NCBI GenBank assembly: GCA_903905685.1
Contig: CAIVHI010000206.1
Coordinates: forward strand, 1 to 5,738
DNA length: 5,738 nt
Origin: an uncultured Bacteroidota bacterium
GTDB taxonomy: Bacteria; Bacteroidota; Bacteroidia; Chitinophagales; Chitinophagaceae
Direction of reading: 5' to 3'
Shown in pieces: positions 1-5,738 of the stretch. The translations under genes and the position numbers were made by a program. Below the pieces are notes generated by a model. It made no database searches. It was not told where the DNA came from and worked only from the letters and a program-made list of their open reading frames with translations. The stretch's first letter is position 1, and each line of letters opens with the position of its first letter.

Positions 1-5
1 CCCAT

Positions 6-1835
6 ATGCGGTTTTTGCAGATGTTCCAATTCATATGCCTGACTGCCGCCCTATGCAGTTCGCGGACGGCCGTGGCGCAGTTTGTGGAAATCAGCACCAA
101 CGGGCAACCGAGTGCACCCGCAAAGCCCGATACGGTTGCTGTGCCGGCCATCGACCCCGCCTTACTCTACGAAGGCAATCCCGACCTCTATTATCCGGTG
201 TATCGCGATACGCTTATTGCGCAAAAGAAATTCAAGCCGGCTGAAAAACTGGTGAATGACCGTTTGAAGCAAGGCAAGGGCTTGCCCGACCCAACCTTGT
301 TCATCGATTTGGGCCGGTTGTACCTCCTGCAAGACAAAAAGCCCAAAGCCGACGATCAGTTTGAAAAAGCCTTGCGCCTGGTGAACGGCGATGACGCAAC
401 CACCCAAAAATTGGTGAAGTCGTTTTTGGAGGTAGGTCGTCCCGAATTTGCTGTTAAGGTTTACGAACGTGCCGGCGAATTGATGGGCAACTCGTTCCTG
501 CACTTCCATCAGCTTGCCGATCTGTATGTTAAAACGGGGCAGACTGCGAAGGCGGGACTCTATCTGCTCTCGGGACCACCCGCGGTTTCGGGCAATGCGG
601 AGACCATAAAAACCGAATTGCTGCAAATCATTGGCAACGACCCCGAAAAATTGAGGGATGCCCAGAAAGTCATCATCGGTAAAATCAACGAACAGCCTGA
701 CAACGGGTTCTTGGCCGATATCCTTACTTGGATTTACAAGCAAAAAGGCGACTGGGATGGCGCACTTTTACAGGTTGAAGCCATTGATGAGCTGTCGAAA
801 GAGGGTGGTCGGCGATTGCTGGATTTTGCGGCCAACGCACGGTTGGCCGGCCAATTTGATGTGGCCGACAAAGCATTGGACGACGTTATAGCCAAGGGGC
901 CGGAACTGCCGTTCTATGCTACAGCCCAAAGCGAAAGGCTCACTACCGACCTTGCACGGCTGAGAAATGAACCCAATCCCACGCCGCAGGAAACAGATTC
1001 CCTTGCCGCCCGATACGACACCTATGAAGCCACCTACCCCATGGCCTACGGATACCAAATTGCCGCCGACCATGCCGAAGTGCTGTCGCACTACGCCGGC
1101 GACCCCGAGGCCGCCGCGCGGGTATTGAAGGGTGCGGTGGCTCGCCCCGACTTTAGGCGAGACCAGGTAGGCACCCTCAAACTGCAAATGGGCGACTGCT
1201 ACCTAATGATGGGCAGAATTTGGGAAGCATCGTTGATTTATAGTCAAGTAGACAAAGACTTCAAACAAGATGCCATGGGCGAGGATGCCCGCTTCCGCAA
1301 TGCCAAATTGGCCTACTACCGTGGCGACTTCGATTGGGCGCAACGACAATTGCTGATTCTGAAATCGGCAACCTCCGAATTGATTGCGAATGATGCACTG
1401 GCCCTGTCGGTACTCATAACCGAGAATGTGGAAGACAGCAACAGGTACCCGCTGCAACGCTTTGCCTATGCCGACTTACTGGTGGCACAAAACAAAACCG
1501 ATTTGGCGACCGAGTTGATGGATAGCATAACGAGGGTATTTCCAAAGCACCCCCTCAATGACGACATCTTGATGCTGCGCGCGAAAATGGCGGAACAACA
1601 CCATGACTTTAAAGCGGCATTGGCCTTCCTCGACAAAATACACGAAAAATACGGCACCGATGTTTTGGCCGATGATGCAGTGTTCAAGATGGCGGAAATC
1701 TATCGCGACGACCTCAACGACCCCGTCAATGCCAAGAAGTATTACGAACAACTGATTATTGAATATCCGGGCAGCACCTTCGTGCAATCTGCCCGAACCC
1801 GCCTTTATGAAATAGACCACCCCGCCACTCCTTAA
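6..1835 (+). CDS. Exported tetratricopeptide-repeat (TPR) protein
   Basis: This 609-residue protein has a likely signal peptide: a short basic start (Met-Arg), a hydrophobic stretch at about residues 6-18, and an AVA|Q cleavage site near residue 24. Cys17 is preceded by Leu, which is not a good lipobox, so it is probably not a lipoprotein. Helical TPR-like pairs are visible at about 97-127, 163-190, 232-262, 392-420, 426-458, 483-514, 517-549 and 555-588. The last ones (for example YYEQLIIEYPGS near 579-590) resemble the BamD/YbgF style of TPR. The middle part, about 300-390, is less regular and holds a Pro-rich stretch near 321-330. TPRs are protein-binding scaffolds; the partner is unknown, and a periplasmic or envelope location is inferred. 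Two starts are possible, at 6 and 21, and both keep the signal peptide. The window begins only five bases upstream with no in-frame stop, so a start further left cannot be excluded. ComEC follows after 25 bases. Confidence 0.9.
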   Translation: MRFLQMFQFICLTAALCSSRTAVAQFVEISTNGQPSAPAKPDTVAVPAIDPALLYEGNPDLYYPVYRDTLIAQKKFKPAEKLVNDRLKQGKGLPDPTLFIDLGRLYLLQDKKPKADDQFEKALRLVNGDDATTQKLVKSFLEVGRPEFAVKVYERAGELMGNSFLHFHQLADLYVKTGQTAKAGLYLLSGPPAVSGNAETIKTELLQIIGNDPEKLRDAQKVIIGKINEQPDNGFLADILTWIYKQKGDWDGALLQVEAIDELSKEGGRRLLDFAANARLAGQFDVADKALDDVIAKGPELPFYATAQSERLTTDLARLRNEPNPTPQETDSLAARYDTYEATYPMAYGYQIAADHAEVLSHYAGDPEAAARVLKGAVARPDFRRDQVGTLKLQMGDCYLMMGRIWEASLIYSQVDKDFKQDAMGEDARFRNAKLAYYRGDFDWAQRQLLILKSATSELIANDALALSVLITENVEDSNRYPLQRFAYADLLVAQNKTDLATELMDSITRVFPKHPLNDDILMLRAKMAEQHHDFKAALAFLDKIHEKYGTDVLADDAVFKMAEIYRDDLNDPVNAKKYYEQLIIEYPGSTFVQSARTRLYEIDHPATP

Positions 1836-1860
1836 GAGCGTGCTTGGGTAGGCTGCAAAA

Positions 1861-3906
1861 ATGGTGACGATGGGCAAGGTGCGGCAAGAAGCCGGTTGGT
1901 GGGAGCAGACCCCATTCCTCAAAATATTGCCGGCTTGGATAACCGGTATTCTAGTGGCCGCACTAGGCCACACCTCTGAGATTGTGCTGTGGCCTAGTGC
2001 GGCAGTTTTACTCCTACTCCTGATATCCACAACATCGAGGCGTCTCCGAATGCCTGCATGGGTGGGCGATGTTGCCGTATTCGGGGTGCTGTTCACCACC
2101 GCCTGCCTATGGACTTCGGCGGGCGATGTGCGCCGAAGTCCCACATCGCTACAACACTATGCGGACCACCCGGTGCTGACCACATTGGTGGACGACCCCA
2201 AGCCTGCGGGCGCGACTTGGCGGCTACACGTAGCTGCCTTTGCCGCCCTAGCGGACGACAAGTCGACCCCTATTTCAGGAGATGGCCTCGTCTACGTCGC
2301 CGACGACGGCTATCCCATGTTGTTCGGCAAAGGCGACACCGTTGTGCTGCCACCCCAATGGGAACCACCCCACACGTCGCCCCTGCCCGGCACTATGGAT
2401 ATGGCCGCCTATTGCCGGCGCAACCATATCGATATGCTGATGCGCTGCCACGGCCGCGAGGTGCGCCTGTATGGCGCGTGCAATCCCGCCTGCCTGTCGC
2501 TGCCGGAGAAGATACACCGTCGGTGCGCAGCGGTTTGGGCCGAGAACATAGCCGACCGTACCGCTGCATCACTGGTACAGGCCATGATTGTGGGCGACGA
2601 TGCGCACTTGGACCCCGAAGTGCGCGCTGCCTGGACCGATACGGGCATCGTCCACATCATGGTGGTGTCGGGTAGTAACCTGATATTGGTATTTGCATTG
2701 GTGGGCATGCTCCTCTTTTGGATGCGGCACGAGAAATATAGGTGGGTGAAGATGCTGGTTGCGTTGCCCTTGGTGTGGCTATATGTGGTAGTAACCGGTA
2801 GCGGGCCGGCAGCTGTGCGCGCCGGCATCATGTTCTCGGTAGTGGCCATCGGCCTCGCCGCCAACCGCACCGACAACTCCCTAAATCGGCTGGCAGCGGC
2901 AGCATTTGTAGCCCTAGTTGTGGAACCTGAATGGCTTTTTGCACCGGGCATGCAGTTGTCGCTGGTGGCCGTGCTGTCGTTGGTCCTGTTTTACTCAGGC
3001 ATGGTCAACCTCCTGAAGGTAAAAAACCGCTTTTTGAACATGTTTTGGCGGGTAACCTTGGCCAGCATTGGCGCCGAGCTGCTCACGGCGCCACTGGTGG
3101 TTTACTACTTCCACAACTTCCCGGCGTTCTTCCTACCCGCCAATATCGGGGTATTTGTGTTTGCAGAACTCGTCCAGTTTTTGGGCTTGTTCATCATTGC
3201 GGCATCGGTGTGGCAACCGTTGGCAATTGGGGCAGGCAAATTGGTGGGCTGGCTGGTGTTTGGGTTCAATAAGTGCGTATTCCTGATGCAGGCCGCCACA
3301 CCCCATCAACTGAAGTCGCTGTGGATTTCGGGCTTGGGGCTGGCCGGCGTTTACATGGTCATCTTCGGCACGGCAGCAATATGGGTATGGGGACTTCGGG
3401 TGTGCATTAGGCCTCTACTTGCCACCTGCTGCCTTTGCTGCGCCATAGCCATTGGGGAGGAATGGCAGGTGCGCAACCGTAAGATACTGCTGATGTATGC
3501 GGGCTCGGGCGGGGCATGGGTGGAATACGTGGACCGGGATTCGGCCTGCATCGTCTACCGTGAACAAAACCTGACGGATAAGGCCCAAGCCATTCTCGAC
3601 AATGCAAACAGAAGCCTACGGGTTCGTTCCCTACAAACAGACACTGCCCGTCATGCCTTCATTTTGGGCGGAAAGCGGGTGGTGTTGGTGAGGCAGGCGA
3701 GCCCGGCAGGTAGGGCATTTTCGACCGATGTAGCCGTGGTGTTGCCCGGTGTTGTACAGACTGCCTCCGCTATTGCCGCAAGCTATTCACCCAACGTTGT
3801 CTACCTGATGAATAATCCATGGCATCGAGCACGTAAACCCGCAAAGGATACTTTTAGCAAGGCGGTGCACTACGTTGGCGCGGAGGGTGGAGCGGTGATA
3901 GAGTGA
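1861..3906 (+). CDS. comEC: ComEC/Rec2-family DNA uptake channel protein
   Basis: This 681-residue membrane protein matches ComEC, the inner-membrane channel that passes single-stranded DNA into the cytoplasm during natural transformation. Membrane segments near residues 22-39, 41-57 and 66-86 come first. An extracytoplasmic DUF4131-like region follows (about 100-205, with the PLPGTMDMAAYCRRNHI stretch typical of its end). The Competence domain spans about 235-510: its core is AMIVGDDAHLDPEVRAAWTDTG (241-262, written here as AMIVGDD..DPEVRAAW..TG), VVSGSNL at 268-274, GSGPAAVRAG at 313-322 and GMQLSLVAVLSL at 363-374. The usual SGLH motif reads SGSN here. A cysteine cluster, CCLCC, lies in the last membrane segment (523-527). 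The soluble tail, 537-681, has no HxHxDH motif, so there is no metallo-beta-lactamase domain. It ends in GAEGGAVIE, recalling the short tail common in Bacteroidota ComEC, so the gene appears whole. ATG 1861 was chosen; ATG 1870 is an alternative. No clear Shine-Dalgarno is seen. Confidence 0.93.
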   Translation: MVTMGKVRQEAGWWEQTPFLKILPAWITGILVAALGHTSEIVLWPSAAVLLLLLISTTSRRLRMPAWVGDVAVFGVLFTTACLWTSAGDVRRSPTSLQHYADHPVLTTLVDDPKPAGATWRLHVAAFAALADDKSTPISGDGLVYVADDGYPMLFGKGDTVVLPPQWEPPHTSPLPGTMDMAAYCRRNHIDMLMRCHGREVRLYGACNPACLSLPEKIHRRCAAVWAENIADRTAASLVQAMIVGDDAHLDPEVRAAWTDTGIVHIMVVSGSNLILVFALVGMLLFWMRHEKYRWVKMLVALPLVWLYVVVTGSGPAAVRAGIMFSVVAIGLAANRTDNSLNRLAAAAFVALVVEPEWLFAPGMQLSLVAVLSLVLFYSGMVNLLKVKNRFLNMFWRVTLASIGAELLTAPLVVYYFHNFPAFFLPANIGVFVFAELVQFLGLFIIAASVWQPLAIGAGKLVGWLVFGFNKCVFLMQAATPHQLKSLWISGLGLAGVYMVIFGTAAIWVWGLRVCIRPLLATCCLCCAIAIGEEWQVRNRKILLMYAGSGGAWVEYVDRDSACIVYREQNLTDKAQAILDNANRSLRVRSLQTDTARHAFILGGKRVVLVRQASPAGRAFSTDVAVVLPGVVQTASAIAASYSPNVVYLMNNPWHRARKPAKDTFSKAVHYVGAEGGAVIE

Positions 3907-3922
3907 GGTATTCCGCAACCCA

Positions 3923-3930
3923 TAACTTTG
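3923..3930 (+). promoter_or_regulatory. Possible Bacteroidota -7 promoter box (TAACTTTG)
   Basis: TAACTTTG matches all six fixed positions of the TAnnTTTG -7 element used by the Bacteroidota primary sigma factor. It ends four bases before the AlkB start codon, so a transcript begun there would have almost no leader. No convincing TTG-type -33 element is seen about 20 bases upstream, inside the end of comEC, so this could be chance or a weak internal promoter. Confidence 0.35.
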
Positions 3931-3934
3931 CCCA

Positions 3935-4522
3935 ATGCCGCTACCCCTCGAAACCATCGCCCTCACCGACGGCACTTGCCGCTACACACCGCAACTTTTT
4001 GATGCCGCCGACTGCGACCGCATTCTGGAAGTGCTGCTGCGGGAAACCGCGTGGAAGCAGGAACACATCAGGATGTTCGGACGGCAATTGCCCATGCCAC
4101 GCCTCACGGCTTGGTATGGCGAAGCCGGCAAGACTTACAAGTATTCCGGACTATTGAATGAGCCGCTACCATGGTTTCCGGAGGTGGCCCTGCTGCGCGA
4201 TGCAGTGTCTCATTCGGTAGGCACCCCATTCAACAGCGTATTGTGCAACCTGTATCGCGATGGCACCGACTCCATGTCGTGGCACACCGACGACGAACGC
4301 GAACTGGGGCGCAACCCAACCATAGCGTCCATCAGCTTCGGTGCCGAGCGCAACTTTTTATTGAAGCACGTCCGCACCGGTGCTCGCGCCGCGTTCGCAT
4401 TGGGACACGGAAGCTTGCTGATCATGGAAGGCCCACTGCAACACCACTGGGTTCACCGAGTGCCCAAAACGAGCCGGACTGTGGGGGTTAGGGTGAATTT
4501 GACGTTTAGGTGGATTGTGTGA
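3935..4522 (+). CDS. AlkB-family 2-oxoglutarate/Fe(II) DNA dealkylation dioxygenase
   Basis: This 195-residue cytoplasmic enzyme has the full set of AlkB residues. Iron ligands are His117 and Asp119 in SWHTDDE and distal His174 in HHWVHRVPK. Arg186 and Arg192 in RVNLTFR would hold 2-oxoglutarate, together with the Asn105/Tyr107 region of NLYRDG. PRLTAWYG at 55-62 and HGSLLIMEGP at 158-167 are also family signatures. The pattern is closest to the ALKBH2/ALKBH3-like branch, which oxidatively removes methyl groups from 1-methyladenine and 3-methylcytosine in DNA (RNA is also a substrate for some members). The length is normal for that branch and nothing looks broken. The exact substrate is inferred from the family. 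The gene starts 28 bases after comEC and may be cotranscribed with it or use the TAACTTTG box just upstream. No Shine-Dalgarno is seen. It converges with the transposase gene on the other strand. Confidence 0.95.
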   Translation: MPLPLETIALTDGTCRYTPQLFDAADCDRILEVLLRETAWKQEHIRMFGRQLPMPRLTAWYGEAGKTYKYSGLLNEPLPWFPEVALLRDAVSHSVGTPFNSVLCNLYRDGTDSMSWHTDDERELGRNPTIASISFGAERNFLLKHVRTGARAAFALGHGSLLIMEGPLQHHWVHRVPKTSRTVGVRVNLTFRWIV

Positions 4523-4627
4523 TGGCAGCTACTGCAGTTATATCATGATGAGCACTGTTGGGTTGGAGGTTATAGAAAGGCTCGGAATAGGCGGCAGTCT
4601 TTGACTACCGTGCGGGATAAGAACATA
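4523..4627. other. Spacer between the AlkB gene and the first repeat unit
   Basis: No gene, RNA or clear terminator is seen in these 105 bases. There is no GC-rich stem followed by a T run after the AlkB stop, so the nearest strong structures that could end transcription are the hairpins of the repeat unit that follows. A weak TTGACT at 4601 has no properly spaced partner box. Confidence 0.5.
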
Positions 4628-4799
4628 CAACACTTTCGCAAATCTGGAGATTTGCGCCCACACAGGGCGTAGACGGAGTCTACGCCCAACTACTTGTTTC
4701 AAGTAAACAGAACGCTACAAAGGGCAGTGTTTGGCGTAGACTCTGTCTACGCCAAAAAGGGCGCCAATCTCTGATTGGCGTACAGGTTTTGTAGTTCCG
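4628..4799. repeat. Five-hairpin REP/BIME-like unit, copy 1
   Basis: This unit holds five hairpins. H1 at 4637-4656 has 8-bp arms CGCAAATC/GATTTGCG around TGGA. H2 at 4665-4687 has 10-bp arms GGGCGTAGAC/GTCTACGCCC around GGA. The central one at 4691-4705 has 6-bp arms TACTTG/CAAGTA around TTT. H3 at 4730-4756 has 12-bp arms TTTGGCGTAGAC/GTCTACGCCAAA around TCT. H4 at 4762-4780 has 8-bp arms CGCCAATC/GATTGGCG around TCT. H3 is close to the reverse complement of H2, and H4 resembles that of H1. GTAG, the tetranucleotide associated with REP hairpins, lies in the stems of H2 and H3. The tail TACAGGTT and a weaker match to about 4799 are shared with copy 2. The unit sits just past the 3' end of the transposase gene. 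None of the hairpins is followed by a T run, so they are not standard intrinsic terminators. Confidence 0.92.
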
Positions 4800-4846
4800 A
4801 TCGAAACACGACTCCTCGCAAAGTTGGGCGGCGCTTTTACCAAGGC

Positions 4847-5392
4847 TCATCCATCGCCAAGAAAGACCGGACCTTTCTCCCTATACATCAAAGCCTTTGC
4901 ACTACTGTAAACGAAATCTTCGGGTCTCGCAACCCAACCGGACCTTACGGGATTGTCATGGACATAGTTGAGTTTTTGAAGGAAAAAATCTTCGGAATGA
5001 ACGACTTCGGCCCGGTTTTCATGCGTCCAGAACTTGTGTTCGTTGCTGCGGACGCTCAAGCCCGCATTCCATTCAAACCGATGAAGCATCCACTCCCGCC
5101 TGTTTTCATTGCCGTTTTTGATGAGCTCGATAATGCGGCGCGCCGTGAATTTCTTGAAATCCCGGATGGTGTCCGACAGGCTGCCATCTTTACTCCGAAC
5201 CAAGAGGTGCAGATGGTTGGTCATCACCACATATCCATAAACAACCAGTGATTTTTCCCTTGTGCAGAAATCCAAGCTTTTGACAATGATGTCGCGGTAT
5301 TCGCTTCTGGTAAAGACATCTACCCAATCTACAACAGTTGGCGTCAGGAAATAGGTCGCAAATTGGTCGTTCACACGGTATCCTGTACTCAT
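4847..5392 (-). CDS. REP-associated tyrosine transposase (RAYT, HUH/Y1 family)
   Basis: This 181-residue protein is a Y1_Tnp-domain (IS200-like) HUH enzyme that would nick single-stranded DNA and form a 5'-phosphotyrosine link. The metal-binding HUH pair is His60-Leu-His62 in MTNHLHLLV. The probable nucleophile is Tyr143 in LNYVHDNPVRSGW, placed by recalled similarity to the DYIYINPVKHGW region of E. coli TnpA-REP. Other family marks are VVDWVDVFTR (20-29), RDFKKFTARR (77-86) and FW (121-122). The length fits a complete single-domain member. It starts at ATG 5392 with no Shine-Dalgarno; the bases before it in the mRNA read UACCUCCU. No clear -33/-7 promoter was found upstream. There is no tnpB-like gene and no cargo. 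Direct copies of a multi-hairpin element flank it on both sides, the usual setting for RAYTs, which are normally single-copy and thought to spread the repeats instead of themselves. Base composition looks lower in GC than the comEC gene. Confidence 0.93.
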   Translation of the reverse strand: MSTGYRVNDQFATYFLTPTVVDWVDVFTRSEYRDIIVKSLDFCTREKSLVVYGYVVMTNHLHLLVRSKDGSLSDTIRDFKKFTARRIIELIKNGNENRREWMLHRFEWNAGLSVRSNEHKFWTHENRAEVVHSEDFFLQKLNYVHDNPVRSGWVARPEDFVYSSAKALMYREKGPVFLGDG

Positions 5393-5545
5393 AGGAGGTA
5401 TTCGGTTGCTCCAAAGCTAGGGCATGTGATTGGTATTTTGAACATAAAATTTTGCGTATTGTGTAGCCGGCTTGACTCTAAATCGGTTGTGCATATCCGC
5501 GAACGTCCAGTTGAGGTGGAGGCTATGGTACATAGATACATACGG
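5393..5545. other. Upstream region of the transposase gene
   Basis: This 153-base stretch should hold the promoter of the leftward transposase gene, but no good match to the Bacteroidota -33/-7 pair was found. An AT-rich core lies at about 5435-5460, including the palindrome AAAATTTT. A small hairpin, CTATG/CATAG around GTA, lies at 5523-5535 just before repeat copy 2. No coding region or RNA gene is recognised here. With the repeat units that follow, it makes up the gene-free right end of the window. Confidence 0.5.
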
Positions 5546-5708
5546 GCAAATCTGGAGATTTGCGCCCACGCGGGGCGTAGACAGAGTCTACGCCCAACTA
5601 TTTGTTTCAAATAAACAGAGTGCTACAAAGGGTAGTGTTGGGCGTAGACTCTGTCTACGCCCAGAAAGGGCGCCAATCTCTGATTGGCGTACAGGTTCTG
5701 GAATTACG
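5546..5708. repeat. Five-hairpin REP/BIME-like unit, copy 2
   Basis: This is a direct copy of the unit at 4628-4799, with about 11 substitutions and one single-base insertion over roughly 150 bases. H1 lies at 5546-5563 (7-bp arms), H2 at 5573-5595 (10 bp, loop AGA), the central hairpin at 5599-5613 (TATTTG/CAAATA around TTT), H3 at 5639-5663 (11 bp, TGGGCGTAGAC/GTCTACGCCCA) and H4 at 5671-5689 (8 bp, identical to copy 1). The leader CAACACTTTC found before H1 in copies 1 and 3 is missing here and is replaced by unrelated sequence ending CATACGG. The tail TACAGGTT is kept. Its start is 908 bases from copy 1, because the transposase segment lies between them, and 173 bases from copy 3. Confidence 0.92.
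5573..5662. repeat. Perfect 26-base inverted repeat within copy 2
   Basis: Bases 5573-5598 are the exact reverse complement of 5637-5662. Each arm contains its own hairpin (H2 or H3), so the DNA or RNA can fold either as two local hairpins or as one long stem enclosing the central hairpin. In copy 1 the same arms (4665-4690 and 4729-4754) differ from perfect pairing at three positions. Confidence 0.9.
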
Positions 5709-5738
5709 CAACACTTTCGCAAATCTGGAGATTTGCGC
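5709..5738. repeat. Start of a third repeat unit, cut by the window end
   Basis: These 30 bases are identical to 4628-4657, the leader and hairpin H1 of copy 1 (H1 here at 5718-5737). The unit directly follows the tail of copy 2, so the repeats are in tandem on this side, with a period of about 173 bases. Confidence 0.88.

Noticed and set aside
162..743. Long open frame (193 codons) on the - strand
   Set aside because: It lies wholly inside the TPR gene, has no recognisable domain, and is explained by codon bias of the real gene on the other strand.
1476..2144. Open frame of 222 codons on the - strand spanning the TPR/comEC junction
   Set aside because: It overlaps two well-supported + strand genes, and its translation shows no family motif.
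4601..4620. TTGACT with a downstream GATAAG as a sigma-70 type promoter
   Set aside because: The boxes are too close together, no gene follows on that strand, and this promoter style does not fit the apparent phylum.
4730..4780. Hairpins H3 and H4 as an intrinsic terminator between the converging genes
   Set aside because: Neither strand has a T run right after a stem, and the same hairpins recur upstream of the transposase gene, so they fit a repeat element better.
4775..5251. Open frame of 158 codons on the + strand
   Set aside because: It is antisense to the transposase gene, whose HUH and Tyr motifs are clear, and it begins inside the H4 hairpin of the repeat.
5393..5399. AGGAGGT on the + strand, a perfect Shine-Dalgarno look-alike
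   Set aside because: No + strand gene follows; the ATG at 5424 is followed at once by a stop. On the transposase strand it reads as the complement, so it cannot act as its ribosome binding site.
4628..5738. CRISPR array
   Set aside because: The repeated unit is about 145-170 bases and internally palindromic, with no short regular repeats separated by unique spacers and no cas genes.

Overview
The window looks like chromosomal DNA from a member of Bacteroidota, perhaps a high-GC lineage near Chitinophagales or Saprospiria. This is inferred from three things: a ComEC protein that ends in a short soluble domain instead of a metallo-beta-lactamase domain, start codons with no clear Shine-Dalgarno sequence, and a TAnnTTTG promoter-like box just before one gene. 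The transposase also resembles those common in Bacteroidota. No species can be named from the sequence alone.

The left 4.5 kb holds three genes on the + strand, packed like an operon with gaps of 25 and 28 bases. They are an exported tetratricopeptide-repeat protein (6-1835), a ComEC/Rec2-type inner-membrane DNA channel (1861-3906) and an AlkB-type 2-oxoglutarate/Fe(II) dioxygenase (3935-4522). ComEC would carry single-stranded DNA into the cell. AlkB-family enzymes remove alkyl lesions from bases, often in single-stranded DNA. A functional link between the two is possible but is only inferred from position. A TAACTTTG box right before the AlkB start suggests it may also have its own, almost leaderless, promoter.

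The right 1.1 kb has a different character. A single HUH/Y1 transposase gene of the REP-associated (RAYT) type runs on the - strand (4847-5392), converging on the AlkB gene. It lies between two direct copies (about 92% identical by eye) of a structured element about 145-170 bp long. Each copy holds five small hairpins: outer H1 and H4, inner H2 and H3, and a weaker central one. H2 and H3 are inverted versions of each other, as are H1 and H4, so the unit is a palindrome built from palindromes. A third unit begins at 5709 and is cut by the window end, so the array continues to the right.

The most interesting signal is this RAYT-plus-repeat cassette. Two base pairs in its stems differ between the copies by matched changes on both arms, which points to selection on or copying of the folded structure. 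Copy 2 also has a perfect 26-base inverted repeat that allows two mutually exclusive folds.
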